A DNA stretch of 47,509 nucleotides from an uncultured Clostridia bacterium (GCA_938014915.1 CALLQQ010000043.1:1-47509); one strand, 5' to 3'. Shown: positions 1 through 9,487, counted from the stretch's first letter. Notes: generated by a model from the letters alone, not told the origin. Translations and numbers: made by a program.

Positions 1-1
1 A

Positions 2-445
2 GGGCAGACGGGAATGGAATCGGCGGAAATAATTTCATCAATTTGCAATCAGCTGAATCCCAGCGTTGTAATAGTAGTCGATGCCCTCGCCTGTTCAAGT
101 ATTAGCAGGCTAGGCAGTACAATTCAGGTGACGAACACGGGCATTTCACCAGGATCGGGAGTGCAGAATAAGAGAAAAGAACTATCTAAGGAAAGCATCG
201 GCGTGCCGGTAATTGCAATCGGTGTGCCGACGGTAGTCGATATGACGACGATAGCGCATGAAATGTTCGGCATGGAGGGGAGCGCATCAGCGAAGGAAAT
301 TTCAGAAAAGGGGCGCACAATGATGGTGACGCCTAGGGAAATTGATGTTATCATTGACCGTGCCGCGCGGCTCGTAGCGCTTGGAATAAACAGCGCATTG
401 CAACCAACGTTAAGTGTGCAAGATATAGAATGTTTAGTCGGATAG
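2..445 (+). CDS. gpr: Germination protease GPR, C-terminal part (cut by window start)
   Basis: GPR is the endoprotease that degrades small acid-soluble spore proteins when a spore germinates. The open frame enters from the left edge (GQTG then MESAEII), so the N-terminal part is outside the window. The visible 148 residues carry the family's conserved stretches: VVIVVDALAC, the TGISPGSGVQNKRKEL segment and VPVIAIGVPTVVDM. About 60 bases downstream lies spoIIP on the same strand, a common gpr-spoIIP arrangement in Clostridia. This is direct evidence for an endospore former. The first ATG in view (14) is internal, not the real start. Confidence 0.93.
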   Translation, partial: GQTGMESAEIISSICNQLNPSVVIVVDALACSSISRLGSTIQVTNTGISPGSGVQNKRKELSKESIGVPVIAIGVPTVVDMTTIAHEMFGMEGSASAKEISEKGRTMMVTPREIDVIIDRAARLVALGINSALQPTLSVQDIECLVG

Positions 446-503
446 CTGCATATATTTAGTTAAGGGCGAAAGCTCAACTATGATATGTGGGGGGGAAATC
501 CGT

Positions 504-1640
504 ATGGCTAGGAGGCGCAAAGGACCGAATCCTAAGAAGATTTTAATATGTATATCAGCAATAATGCTATCGCCGGTTATTGCATCTCTTGCGGTGAATT
601 CATTCCCGATGGTGGCGGGCGCCGCTGAAAAGGCTGCTATTTTATCGGCGGGAATCACCCTTGCCGAAGGTGGCAAATTAGCAATAGAGAACGAATTATT
701 GACATATATTAATACCGATACAGTCGATGAAATATATTTCGATACGCAGGGGCTTGTAACATTGAATGACGGTATTGGTGACGATACGAAAAAGGAAGAA
801 AAAAAGAAAGATGAAAAGGAAGAAAAAAAAGAGGGCAAGCGTGACGGGAAAATTATTTTCAAGAATTATGGCGCAAATAAAGGTACAAGGTTCATCAATC
901 TTGATGTTGCAGGGCAGGTTAGGAATGCAACTTCTGTAAAAAATGCAACTTTAGTAAAAGAGGCAAAGAAGAAGCCCGACTTTAAGATTAAGGCTAATAA
1001 AAAGCCGGAAGTGCTGATAATGCACACACATACTACCGAGGGATTTGAGCCGTATGAGAGGGATTATTATGATAATTCGCACCCATCACGCACAAAGGAT
1101 TTAGATAAGAATGTTGCTAAAGTTGGGGAGGCATTGGCGAAAAAACTTGAGAATGCTGGCATTGGTGTAATTCATGATAAGACAATTCACGATAATCCAT
1201 CGTATAACGGCTCATATGAGAGGAGCGCCGTAACAGTTAAAAAAATCCTTAAAGAAAACCCGACGATAAAGGTAGTGCTGGATATTCATAGGGATGCGAT
1301 TGTGCAGGAAAATGGCGATAGAATCGCCCCGATAGCGGAAATTAACGGGAAAAAAGCTGCGCAAGTTATGATAATTTCCGGCTGCGATGATGGTACGATG
1401 AATATGCCGAATTACCTCAAGAACTTCCGTCTTGCATCATTATTGCAGCAACAAATTGAGAGCGATAATAAAGGGCTGACCAGGGCGGTACTATTCGATT
1501 ATCGGAAGTATAATCAGGATTTGACGACGGGCTCATTGCTAATAGAGGTGGGAGCATATTCCAACTCACTTGATCAAGCCGTATATTCGGCGGAACTAAT
1601 CGGCGACTCAATAGCAAAAGCATTACTCAGCTTAAAATAG
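504..1640 (+). CDS. spoIIP: Stage II sporulation protein P, septal peptidoglycan hydrolase
   Basis: SpoIIP is a membrane-anchored amidase/endopeptidase that works with SpoIID and SpoIIM to thin the septal wall and drive engulfment of the forespore. I choose the ATG at 504 because a G-rich ribosome site (GGGGGGGAAA) precedes it at normal spacing; an in-frame ATG at 480 has none. The 378-residue protein has an N-terminal basic stretch plus membrane segment, a lysine/glutamate-rich linker at about residues 93-112, and the C-terminal amidase-like domain with the LIMHTHTTEGF motif and a late LIEVGAYSNS motif holding metal-site residues. It follows gpr and is probably transcribed in the sporulating mother cell. 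Confidence 0.93.
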   Translation: MARRRKGPNPKKILICISAIMLSPVIASLAVNSFPMVAGAAEKAAILSAGITLAEGGKLAIENELLTYINTDTVDEIYFDTQGLVTLNDGIGDDTKKEEKKKDEKEEKKEGKRDGKIIFKNYGANKGTRFINLDVAGQVRNATSVKNATLVKEAKKKPDFKIKANKKPEVLIMHTHTTEGFEPYERDYYDNSHPSRTKDLDKNVAKVGEALAKKLENAGIGVIHDKTIHDNPSYNGSYERSAVTVKKILKENPTIKVVLDIHRDAIVQENGDRIAPIAEINGKKAAQVMIISGCDDGTMNMPNYLKNFRLASLLQQQIESDNKGLTRAVLFDYRKYNQDLTTGSLLIEVGAYSNSLDQAVYSAELIGDSIAKALLSLK

Positions 1641-1648
1641 GAGGAAGA

Positions 1649-2002
1649 ATGGGAAGAACAAAAAGAAACAGAAGTATGTTGGCGGTATATATATCGACAC
1701 TGATGATAATTGCGATAATAATACTATTCATATATACGGGAATGATGGTATATATAAATTCAACTCAAGTAGCATTCAATACCGATGTATCTATATTTGA
1801 ATCGATTAAAGGGGATGCTAACACATTAGCAATGCAGATAATGGGCAGGAAAATTATTATAGATATATCACCGATTAATGGCGCATTGTCACATATGGAG
1901 GACTACTATTCTTTTGCGCCGTCGTCAATGAAAGTTGGAATACCGATCATTACTAAGCTAAAAGAATTGTGGATTATTATTTATGAGAATATCATGTTAT
2001 AA
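1649..2002 (+). CDS. Small membrane protein of unknown function after spoIIP
   Basis: This 117-residue protein starts 8 bases after the spoIIP stop, with an AGGAGG ribosome site overlapping the end of spoIIP, so the two are probably cotranscribed. It has a basic N-terminus, one hydrophobic segment at about residues 10-33 (LAVYISTLMIIAIIILFIYTG) and a polar C-terminal part expected outside the membrane. No family is recognisable to me. Its position suggests a sporulation or envelope role, but that is inference only. Confidence 0.7.
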   Translation: MGRTKRNRSMLAVYISTLMIIAIIILFIYTGMMVYINSTQVAFNTDVSIFESIKGDANTLAMQIMGRKIIIDISPINGALSHMEDYYSFAPSSMKVGIPIITKLKELWIIIYENIML

Positions 2003-2081
2003 AGTCCGCACATTGAAATTGATGGGCTGATTTGCTATAATTATATCATTAATCATGGCATCTAATAAGGGAGTGCGTCCA

Positions 2082-2543
2082 GTGATATATATGAATAGAG
2101 CGCTAGAACTAGCAAAATTAGCCTTTGATATAGGGGAAGTTCCCGTTGGTGCAGTGGTAATTTCACCCGATGGTGAAATTATCGGCGAGGGGTATAATCT
2201 GCGTGAATCGAGCAGGAATCCGCTCACCCATGCGGAAATTATAGCAATTGACAATGCGTCTAAACATCTTAAATCTTGGCGGCTGATTGATTGCAGCATC
2301 TATATAACGCTGGAGCCATGTGCGATGTGCTATGGTGCCATTGTCAATGCAAGGATAGGCAGGATTATATTCGGTGCTTATGATAAGAAGTCCGGAGTAT
2401 GCGGCTCACTCATCAATCTAACAAAGGTGCCATTCAACCATATGCCGGTAGTTGAGGGCGGATTCATGCAGGAAGAATGTTCGGCGCTGCTGTCGGATTT
2501 CTTTAAGGAATTAAGGGCAAGTAAAAAGACGAGTCACATATAA
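2082..2543 (+). CDS. tadA: tRNA-specific adenosine deaminase
   Basis: TadA converts adenosine 34 to inosine in the tRNA-Arg(ACG) anticodon, allowing one tRNA to read several codons. The CDA-fold zinc site is complete: THAEIIAI carries the histidine ligand and catalytic glutamate, and PCAMC carries two cysteine ligands. I prefer the GTG at 2082, which has AAGGGAG about 8 bases upstream and gives 153 residues, the usual family size; in-frame ATGs at 2055 and 2091 are alternatives. A hairpin terminator follows directly, so the transcript ends here. Confidence 0.93.
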   Translation: MIYMNRALELAKLAFDIGEVPVGAVVISPDGEIIGEGYNLRESSRNPLTHAEIIAIDNASKHLKSWRLIDCSIYITLEPCAMCYGAIVNARIGRIIFGAYDKKSGVCGSLINLTKVPFNHMPVVEGGFMQEECSALLSDFFKELRASKKTSHI

Positions 2544-2546
2544 TAT

Positions 2547-2582
2547 AATGAACCTTACTAAAAAATAGTGAGGTTCATTTTT
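2547..2582 (+). terminator. Intrinsic terminator after tadA
   Basis: A 14-bp stem, AATGAACCTTACTA paired with TAGTGAGGTTCATT (one wobble), is followed by a short T-run. It sits just after the tadA stop and closes that transcript. Confidence 0.8.
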
Positions 2583-2723
2583 ATATACACAAATATATCT
2601 TAACAAAGTACATAATTTTATTAAATGTAAGCAAATTATATTATGATGAAGTTAAATATAATTGGCTCGCTTGAAAAAAGGCTCTTTTTAAAGTATCATT
2701 GTAATAGTAAGGAGGAGAACAAA

Positions 2724-3257
2724 ATGAAAAAGCTATTAAGTTTATTCGGTGCATTTTTTCGTATTGGCGCATTTACATTCGGCGGTGGATATGCAATGCT
2801 ACCAATGCTTCAAAAAGAGGCTGTTGATAAATATAAATGGGCAACGGAAGAAGAATTGCTCAACTATTATGCCGTCGGGCAATGTACTCCTGGCGTCATT
2901 GCAGTAAATACGGCAACATTCATTGGATATAAACAGGCGGGCATAATCGGCGGCATTGTCGCAACAGCAGGTGTCGTTGCGCCGTCACTACTAATCATTA
3001 TAACCATTGCCGCATTCTTGCAGAACTTTTCGCATTATGCAGTTGTGGGGCATGCCTTTGCTGGAATACGTGTTGCAGTCGCAGCACTTGTATTGAATGC
3101 AATATGGACAACAGGGATAAAAGATATTGTTGGTATAATTATATTCGGAGTGTCTTTTATTGTTTCGATTGTGTTTAATCTTTCGCCTGTCTATATAGTC
3201 ATTGCATCTTTATTTGTGGGCATATTCGTTAAGAGAGTGGAGGGTAAAAGGCAATGA
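2724..3257 (+). CDS. CHR-family (chromate-type) transporter, first half
   Basis: This 177-residue protein is one half of a split CHR transporter, a family that exports chromate or related anions; the real substrate here is unknown. The ATG at 2724 is chosen because AAGGAGGAG lies 8 bases upstream; an in-frame ATG at 2643 has no ribosome site. The family signature FRIGAFTFGGGYAMLPML occurs near the N-terminus, followed by VGQCTPGVIAVNTATFIGY and several membrane spans. Its stop overlaps the start of the second half by 4 bases (ATGA), so the two are translationally coupled and probably form a heterodimer. Confidence 0.88.
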   Translation: MKKLLSLFGAFFRIGAFTFGGGYAMLPMLQKEAVDKYKWATEEELLNYYAVGQCTPGVIAVNTATFIGYKQAGIIGGIVATAGVVAPSLLIIITIAAFLQNFSHYAVVGHAFAGIRVAVAALVLNAIWTTGIKDIVGIIIFGVSFIVSIVFNLSPVYIVIASLFVGIFVKRVEGKRQ

Positions 3258-3841
3258 CATATATTCTAATGTTCTATGAGTTCTTTAAAACGGGGCTATT
3301 TGCTATCGGCGGCGGTCTTGCTACACTGCCTTTCCTTTACAATATGGCTGATAAATACACTTGGTTCGATAAGGCGATGCTTTCGGATATGATCGCCGTC
3401 TCCGAATCTACGCCCGGACCTCTCGGTGTAAATATGGCAAAGTATACGGGCTTCACAGTTGGGTCTTCCCTGAATGGAATTTTGGGCGGCATATTCGGCG
3501 GAATTGTTGCTACTGTCGGACTAATTACCCCATCCGTAATAATAATAATCATAATTGCAAAATTCCTTGCGAAGTTCGATGAAAATAAACTTGTGCAAGA
3601 TGGTTTTTACGGATTACGTCCTGCCGTGACTGCCTTAATTGCAGTTGCAGGCTATCAGGTATTCACTACATCCGTACTCAATCTTGAATTATATGAAAGT
3701 ACAAATAACTTCTTAAACCTATTCGATATTAGGACTTTAATATTATTTGCGATTATAGTTGCGCTAACTAATACAATTGGTAAGCACCCGATTTACTATA
3801 TTGCTGGTGCGGCAGTTGTTGGAATTGTATTGAAACTGTAA
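3254..3841 (+). CDS. CHR-family (chromate-type) transporter, second half
   Basis: This 195-residue protein is homologous to its upstream neighbour and carries the same motifs in its own version: FFKTGLFAIGGGLATLPFL and VSESTPGPLGVNMAKYTGF. Short-chain CHR proteins typically occur as such tandem pairs, which correspond to the two repeats of a full-length ChrA. It starts within the stop codon of the first half. A symmetric terminator hairpin follows. Many firmicutes carry this pair without chromate resistance, so chromate should be read as a family label, not a demonstrated substrate. Confidence 0.88.
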   Translation: MTYILMFYEFFKTGLFAIGGGLATLPFLYNMADKYTWFDKAMLSDMIAVSESTPGPLGVNMAKYTGFTVGSSLNGILGGIFGGIVATVGLITPSVIIIIIIAKFLAKFDENKLVQDGFYGLRPAVTALIAVAGYQVFTTSVLNLELYESTNNFLNLFDIRTLILFAIIVALTNTIGKHPIYYIAGAAVVGIVLKL

Positions 3842-3851
3842 AAGACTTCAC

Positions 3852-3883
3852 AAAAAAATGAGCCAGTGATGGCTCATTTTTTT
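3852..3883. terminator. Bidirectional terminator between the CHR pair and the tetR gene
   Basis: The stem AAAAATGAGCCA / TGGCTCATTTTT around a GTGA loop is flanked by A-runs on one side and T-runs on the other. It can end both the rightward CHR transcript and the leftward RND-tetR transcript. Confidence 0.8.
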
Positions 3884-3892
3884 ATTGCTTTT

Positions 3893-4489
3893 TTATTTTA
3901 GGAACTGTACGAATTTATCGGCTAGCATTGAATATAACTCATCACATGATAAGTCACTATACGGGGAAAAGCTATGTCGATAATTTACAATGACCATTAC
4001 TATTCCACCGATGATGAAATACAAATCTGAATCGGTAAAATCTGATTTAATCAATCCCTCGTCGGCTGCCTTTTCCGATAGGACACGAAAAATATCGTAT
4101 ACGACTATTTTCAGACGTGTCACCGTATTAGAGAGTTCTTCTTCTAGCGAATGCAGATTATTAGCAGGTTGCCGAAATATCAATGCTTTAGAAAAGATAA
4201 TACTATTCATTATCTTCTTATCAAGGCTCCCAATAACAGTAGTGAAACTTTGGTGGAATCCCCCGTCAATCTCTAAGGTTTTAAGTTGTACGAATTGCTG
4301 TTCTATACCGTAAATTACCGCTAGTTGCAGCAATTCGTCTTTACTATTGAAGTATTCGTACACTGTCCCTTTTCCGACACCAGCATCTTTGGCAATGTCG
4401 GAAATTTTAATATCATTTTGATTTGTTGTAGATTCTAATAGTCCGATGGTTGCATTAAATATTGCAACCCGTTTAGCATCCCTTGACAC
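3893..4489 (-). CDS. TetR-family transcriptional repressor
   Basis: This is a 198-residue ligand-responsive repressor. The N-terminal helix-turn-helix is clear (ISDIAKDAGVGKGTVYEYFNSKDELL, about residues 25-50); the C-terminal two thirds are the helical ligand and dimer domain. The start is GTG at 4489 with GGAGGG 5 bases upstream; no in-frame ATG is available nearby. It lies 13 bases after the RND exporter gene on the same strand, so pump and regulator are cotranscribed. The palindrome at 7780-7799 on the shared promoter is the likely operator, giving autoregulation and induction by pump substrates. Confidence 0.9.
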   Translation of the reverse strand: MSRDAKRVAIFNATIGLLESTTNQNDIKISDIAKDAGVGKGTVYEYFNSKDELLQLAVIYGIEQQFVQLKTLEIDGGFHQSFTTVIGSLDKKIMNSIIFSKALIFRQPANNLHSLEEELSNTVTRLKIVVYDIFRVLSEKAADEGLIKSDFTDSDLYFIIGGIVMVIVNYRHSFSPYSDLSCDELYSMLADKFVQFLK

Positions 4490-4502
4490 ATCTACCCTCC
4501 GT

Positions 4503-7500
4503 TCAGTCCTGAATTTTTGCAGGCTTGCGGTGGAAGATATCGTAAATTGTTGGTATTAGGAATAGAGTGAGTATCGTTGCATAGATTAATCCACCCATAG
4601 TTGCCGCCGCAATCGGCTTCATCATCTCTGCGCCTTGGCTATTATCGAATAGCGCCGTCGCTAGAGCAAATATCGTTGTACCAGCAGTCATAAGAATAGG
4701 GCGAATCCTATCACGTCCAGCGGTAATTAGCGCATCTCTATTCGCATAACCACTATCTCTAAGTTGATTTACATAGTCAACAAATACGATACCATTGTTG
4801 ACGACAACACCGACTAATATGATAATTCCTATCATTGCAACAATGCTAAGCTCCATACCGAGTGCAAATAGCAGGAAGAAACTACCCGTGAATGCAAGCG
4901 GTATTGTGAACATTACAATGAATGGCGATAGCAGTGACTGGAATTGTGCTACCATTACAAGATAGATGAATGCAATTGCAAGCAGTAGCATTAGTAGTAA
5001 ATCGCCGAACGCTTCATTAGTTGCCTCCATCTCACCGCCGATTTTATATTTATATCCTTCTGGGAATTCATATTCATCAAGCAAAGAAGAAATCTCTTTA
5101 TTTACGCTGTCGGCAGAATAACCATCATTCAATGATGCTGAAACAGTAATGACCCTCTCTTGATTAGTTCTATTGATGGAGGTGAATCCTTCTCCATAAT
5201 CGACCTGCGAGATATCGCCCACTTTTACAAAGTCGCCCATTGGTGATTCTATCTCAATTTTCTTAATATCATCTATGCTATTTGTAGTAGTAATTCTGTC
5301 ATCATGAACATAGATGTCATAATCGGTAGAAGTTGCATTGTCGGTTACCTGAGTTGCAACTTTAGTGCTGGCAATTTCCTCATTAACGGCCGTGAATACT
5401 TGTGCTACTGTCAATCCGTGCGCCATACTCTTCTTTTTATCGACGGTAATACGCACATCTTGCGTTGTTTTATCTAGTCCGTCATCTATTTCTATTGTAC
5501 CGTCAACTTTTGTTACAATGTCGCTAATGTCCGTAGCTAGTCCCCTCAATGTATCGAGATCACGACCGTATATTTCTATTGCCACAGGTTGACCGCTCAT
5601 CATTGCCATATCCATTGAACCGCCGGAAATAGATAGTTCCATGCCTATATCTTCAGTCTTATCACGAATAATCTGACTTACCTGTGATGTTGATAACTTC
5701 TTATCCTCATTGAGGAGTGCATATATAGTTGCCGAATTCTCACCCATTCCCATACCGCCGATCGAGAGCGAGCTTTGACCACCGTCAGAATACATTGCGC
5801 CGACGGTTTCGACTTCGTCAATTGTTCCGACAATTTCACTTATCTTATCAAGATCTTCATAGACGTCTTCTGTTGAAAAATCGTCGGGAATTTCAGCAGT
5901 AATGGCTATCATGCCCATATCGGTTTCAGGGAAGAGGGCTTTATCCATCTTATAGATAATGCCGCCTGTTGCACCAAGCATCACAACAACGAAAGTGATT
6001 ACAATCCACTTATGATCAAGTGTGAAATTAAGTGCCCTACCGTATGCGTTGCGGAATTTATTGAATAGCTTTTGCTTAGGCTCACGATAATTTTTATACA
6101 TTAATGAGAATGCCATTGGCACAAATGTTAATGCGGTAACAAGACTAGCTATTAATGAGAATGCTATTGTAAGACCCATATCGACGAATAGTTGTCTTGT
6201 AATTCCGCTTGTAAATACTATCGGCACAAACACGATAATTGTAGTAATTGTCGATGCAATGATAGCGCCCGAAACTTGCTTTGCACCGTCAATAGCGGCA
6301 TCCCTTGTGCTCCTACCCTCCGACCTCATGCGGAAGATATTTTCTATAACGACTATCGAGTTATCAACGAGCATTCCAATTCCGACGGCGAGCCCACCCA
6401 TTGATATAACGTTCATTGTAATTCCGGAGAAATACATTAGAACGAGTGCCGTGGTAACACTGATTATAATCGACATACCAACAATGAAAGTTGACTTTGC
6501 ACTCTTTAGGAATAGGAGCAGAATAATTATAGCAAGAATACCACCATATACTAGGTTCTTAATAACGGTGCTAACCATGATGTTTACATAATCACCTTGA
6601 TCCATCAAGCTATCAAATGTAACTCCTGCGTGTTCCTCCTCAAGTAAGTCAAGTTTGTCCCATACTCTCTTTGTTACATCGGCTGTCGAATATTCGGATT
6701 GCTTTTGAATTGTTAACATTACTGCGTCATTGCCGGATACTTTCGCATATTGTTCGCCTGCGTTAGTTAGCTCTTCAATATCGGCAATATCGGATAATGT
6801 GATGTTCTCAAATCCATCCATCTCAATTGAGAATACGGTCAGACCACGCACATCGTCAATAGAAGTTAGCTTGTCACCCGTACGCACTAGATACGACGAA
6901 TCGCCGTCTTCAATGCTGCCCGTTGGCATGGCGAAGTTCTGCCCCATGAGAATACCCTCTAGCATTTCAGTTGTAACATCTAGCGTTGGTATTTCAGGCT
7001 TATCAGTCGGCAATTCGATACCAAGACTAGCAAGCATTTCCGGAGTGAGCATATCCGGAGTTGTGCCCGCTGGCAATGATGGAGCGATCTGCTGGAACAT
7101 TTCCGCCATTGCAGCATTATAGGCATCATCTGCCGCCGTAGCAATATCTTCATTTAATTTATTTAATTTAGACTGGGATATTGTTACATTCACCATGTTA
7201 TCGAGCAGCCCTGTTGCCGATACTGAACCTACCCCCTCAACACCTTCAATTTCGGGGAGGAGTTCCTGTTCAATATAACTTGATGAAGTACCAATATCCT
7301 CACCTTCAACATAGGCTGATAATACCATTACAGGCATCATACTAGGATTGATTTTCATAAGCATCGGCGAGCCGACATCATCGGGGAAGTATGCCTTTAT
7401 CATATCGAGGCTTTCCCTCATTTCGATAACGGCAGTATCCATATTTGTATCCCCGACAAATTCAAGGATAATCATGGATAAGTGTTCACTTGATACACTT

Positions 7501-7739
7501 TGTATGTTCTTTACATTACTAATCGTACTCATACTTTGCTCAACTGAGCGTGTTACGGTCGTTTCAACCACTTCTGGCGAAGCGCCCGGATACGATGTTA
7601 CTACAACGACATAGGGAAGATTTAAATTAGGGAGTAAATCCACCGTCATGTTCATGTAGGACACGACCCCCAGAATAGCAACAAGGACTATTGCAACTAT
7701 TACGGTAAAGGGGCGTTTAACACTTTGCTTAGATAACAA
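4503..7739 (-). CDS. RND-family exporter (AcrB/SwrC-like)
   Basis: This is a 1078-residue inner-membrane exporter driven by the proton gradient. It has the two-repeat RND layout: a membrane helix near residues 13-31, a large extracellular porter domain, the six-helix block containing GIGMLVDNSIVVIEN (the aspartate of the proton relay), then a second copy of each with GIIILVGVVVNNGIVFVDY. No adaptor or outer-membrane gene is nearby, as expected in a single-membrane firmicute; Bacillus SwrC is a comparable stand-alone protein. The start codon is TTG (7739) with only a weak upstream ribosome site. The substrate cannot be told from sequence; drugs, surfactants or lipids are the family's usual cargo. 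Confidence 0.92.
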   Translation of the reverse strand: MLSKQSVKRPFTVIVAIVLVAILGVVSYMNMTVDLLPNLNLPYVVVVTSYPGASPEVVETTVTRSVEQSMSTISNVKNIQSVSSEHLSMIILEFVGDTNMDTAVIEMRESLDMIKAYFPDDVGSPMLMKINPSMMPVMVLSAYVEGEDIGTSSSYIEQELLPEIEGVEGVGSVSATGLLDNMVNVTISQSKLNKLNEDIATAADDAYNAAMAEMFQQIAPSLPAGTTPDMLTPEMLASLGIELPTDKPEIPTLDVTTEMLEGILMGQNFAMPTGSIEDGDSSYLVRTGDKLTSIDDVRGLTVFSIEMDGFENITLSDIADIEELTNAGEQYAKVSGNDAVMLTIQKQSEYSTADVTKRVWDKLDLLEEEHAGVTFDSLMDQGDYVNIMVSTVIKNLVYGGILAIIILLLFLKSAKSTFIVGMSIIISVTTALVLMYFSGITMNVISMGGLAVGIGMLVDNSIVVIENIFRMRSEGRSTRDAAIDGAKQVSGAIIASTITTIIVFVPIVFTSGITRQLFVDMGLTIAFSLIASLVTALTFVPMAFSLMYKNYREPKQKLFNKFRNAYGRALNFTLDHKWIVITFVVVMLGATGGIIYKMDKALFPETDMGMIAITAEIPDDFSTEDVYEDLDKISEIVGTIDEVETVGAMYSDGGQSSLSIGGMGMGENSATIYALLNEDKKLSTSQVSQIIRDKTEDIGMELSISGGSMDMAMMSGQPVAIEIYGRDLDTLRGLATDISDIVTKVDGTIEIDDGLDKTTQDVRITVDKKKSMAHGLTVAQVFTAVNEEIASTKVATQVTDNATSTDYDIYVHDDRITTTNSIDDIKKIEIESPMGDFVKVGDISQVDYGEGFTSINRTNQERVITVSASLNDGYSADSVNKEISSLLDEYEFPEGYKYKIGGEMEATNEAFGDLLLMLLLAIAFIYLVMVAQFQSLLSPFIVMFTIPLAFTGSFFLLFALGMELSIVAMIGIIILVGVVVNNGIVFVDYVNQLRDSGYANRDALITAGRDRIRPILMTAGTTIFALATALFDNSQGAEMMKPIAAATMGGLIYATILTLFLIPTIYDIFHRKPAKIQD

Positions 7740-7779
7740 TTTTCAGTCACTTCTTTCTTCATTTGTTCTACTTTGCACC

Positions 7780-7799
7780 AGAACCGACTGGTCAGTTCT
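7780..7799. promoter_or_regulatory. Palindromic operator, probably for the TetR repressor
   Basis: The 20-base element AGAACCGACTGGTCAGTTCT is an imperfect palindrome with half-sites AGAACYGAC / GTCRGTTCT. It sits immediately downstream of the minus-strand -10 box, so a bound repressor would block transcription start. Size and placement fit TetR-family operators. Confidence 0.7.
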
Positions 7800-7806
7800 A
7801 GAATAC

Positions 7807-7835
7807 ATTATAGCAATGAGCAAAGAATATTCACA
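7807..7835 (-). promoter_or_regulatory. Promoter of the RND-tetR operon
   Basis: Read on the minus strand, TATAAT (7807-7812) is preceded by TGC, making an extended -10 box. A poor -35 (TGTGAA, 7830-7835) lies 17 bases upstream. The extended -10 probably compensates. Confidence 0.6.
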
Positions 7836-7925
7836 TAGAATTTTTATTAACAATTTTAAATTGGGAACACTTTCCGTATAAATAAAGCATAAACCACAGA
7901 ATTCACGTTAAACAAGCTTAATTTG

Positions 7926-7954
7926 TTGGCATTTATGACGATATATGATATAAT
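7926..7954 (+). promoter_or_regulatory. Promoter of the M20 peptidase gene
   Basis: TTGGCA (7926-7931), a 17-base spacer and TATAAT (7949-7954) with an upstream TGA (extended -10). Predicted start of transcription is near 7961, which argues against translation from the ATG at 7962 and for the ATG at 8004. Confidence 0.7.
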
Positions 7955-8003
7955 ATAGTATATGGATAGAAACTTTTTTATAAGAAGAAAGAGAGCGGTA
8001 AAT

Positions 8004-9473
8004 ATGCTTGCACTATATATAATTCTCATAATATTTAGCATTATAATATTGCTAATGGGAATAGCTGCTATCAATGCAGCACGAATGGGGAAGGACTTCC
8101 CCGATGGGAAGGAATTTGATATGGAGAGTGGTGGCATCGATCCAGAGCGGCATGCCAAATCACTGTCGGAAATTATAAAGGTGCCGACGGTATCAAGATA
8201 CGGGAATAAAGATATGACGAATATTTATCGGCTACATAAAAAACTTGAGGAGTTGTATCCGAATATTCATAGCAAACTAGAGAAGATAGATATTGATGGA
8301 GCGCTACTATTTAAATGGAAAGGCGAAAACGCCGACGTTAAGCCAATTCTACTAATGTCGCATATGGACGTGGTAGAAGCAACAGGCAATTGGAAGTATG
8401 AACCCTTTTCAGGGACGATTGCTGATGGGAAAGTCTGGGGTAGAGGAACTGTCGACACGAAAGGATCGCTCTGTGCAATTTTGGAGGCTGTCGAACATCT
8501 AATCGAAGACGGTGTAACTCCGCATTGCGATGTATATATTGCATCATCGAACAATGAAGAAATCACGGGCGACGGCGCTATTAAGACTGTCGAATATTTG
8601 CATGAGAAAGGCATCACACTTGATTTAGTTATGGATGAGGGCGGAGCAGTAATGTCGAGTGTCGCCGGTGGAATGTCCGGCAGCAGTGCGATGGTAGGTA
8701 TATTTGAAAAAGGACGTGCAAATATTAAATTCACTGCCTATTCCCCTGGCGGGCATGCAAGCACTCCATTCAAGAACAATCCATTCGAACGATTAGTAAA
8801 ATTCATGCACACTATCGAAAACAAACGTGTCTTTAAGAAAAAATTGACGGAACCAGTCCGCCATATGTATAAGGCTATGACACCGTATATGTCATTCCGA
8901 TATAGATTCGTTTTGGGGAATCTATGGCTATTCGGTCCGATTCTCCCCTATTTCATGGGTAAACTTGGCGGTCAGGCGAATGCGCTTGTTTCGACAACTT
9001 GCGTATTCACAATGGCTAAAGGGAGTAATGGTGCGAATGTTATTCCCCAGCAGGCAAGCGTAACGGCGAATATGCGCTTCATGATACATCAGGGATTGGA
9101 AGAATCGTATGAAAAGGTAGCCCGTCTAGCGGCGAAACACGATATTGATATGGAGATGATAACGGGATTCGATTATTCAAAAGTGGCAGATATGAAAACA
9201 TACGCATATAAATACGTTGAGCAGAGCATTGCAAATTGCTTTGGCGATATACCGATAATACCATATGTGATGATGGCTGGAACGGATTCACGTCACTACA
9301 CTAAGATATGCGACTGTGTGTTGCGGTTCGTTCCCTTGATGATGACGAATGAGCAGCTTGCTAGTGCTCATGCCATTAATGAGAATTTATCGATAGAATC
9401 ACTTGAACGGGCGATAATTTTTTATAAAGATTTTATAAAAAATTATAAACGTGACAATTTGCAAAGAAGTTAA
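8004..9473 (+). CDS. M20-family metallopeptidase with N-terminal membrane anchor
   Basis: This is a di-zinc amidohydrolase/peptidase of the M20 family, closest in style to the CPS1/PM20D1-like carboxypeptidases. The ATG at 8004 gives 489 residues and follows a GAGAG-type ribosome site; the ATG at 7962 coincides with the predicted transcription start. A single hydrophobic segment at about residues 2-22 anchors it. Zinc and catalytic motifs are present: LMSHMDVV, GRGTVDTKGS, the EE pair in SSNNEEITG, and GTDSRHYTKI near the C-terminus. It is monocistronic between its own promoter and a long hairpin. The substrate is unknown; scavenging of small peptides or N-acyl amino acids is plausible. Confidence 0.85.
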   Translation: MLALYIILIIFSIIILLMGIAAINAARMGKDFPDGKEFDMESGGIDPERHAKSLSEIIKVPTVSRYGNKDMTNIYRLHKKLEELYPNIHSKLEKIDIDGALLFKWKGENADVKPILLMSHMDVVEATGNWKYEPFSGTIADGKVWGRGTVDTKGSLCAILEAVEHLIEDGVTPHCDVYIASSNNEEITGDGAIKTVEYLHEKGITLDLVMDEGGAVMSSVAGGMSGSSAMVGIFEKGRANIKFTAYSPGGHASTPFKNNPFERLVKFMHTIENKRVFKKKLTEPVRHMYKAMTPYMSFRYRFVLGNLWLFGPILPYFMGKLGGQANALVSTTCVFTMAKGSNGANVIPQQASVTANMRFMIHQGLEESYEKVARLAAKHDIDMEMITGFDYSKVADMKTYAYKYVEQSIANCFGDIPIIPYVMMAGTDSRHYTKICDCVLRFVPLMMTNEQLASAHAINENLSIESLERAIIFYKDFIKNYKRDNLQRS

Positions 9474-9487
9474 AATAAGATGGAATT

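Noticed and set aside
5365..7614. Several open frames of 70-130 codons on the plus strand inside the RND gene
   Set aside because: They are antisense to a complete, well-conserved 1078-residue transporter and lack ribosome sites and family motifs.
7962..8003. ATG at 7962 as the start of the M20 peptidase
   Set aside because: It coincides with the predicted transcription start; the ATG at 8004 has a ribosome site and begins directly with the membrane anchor.
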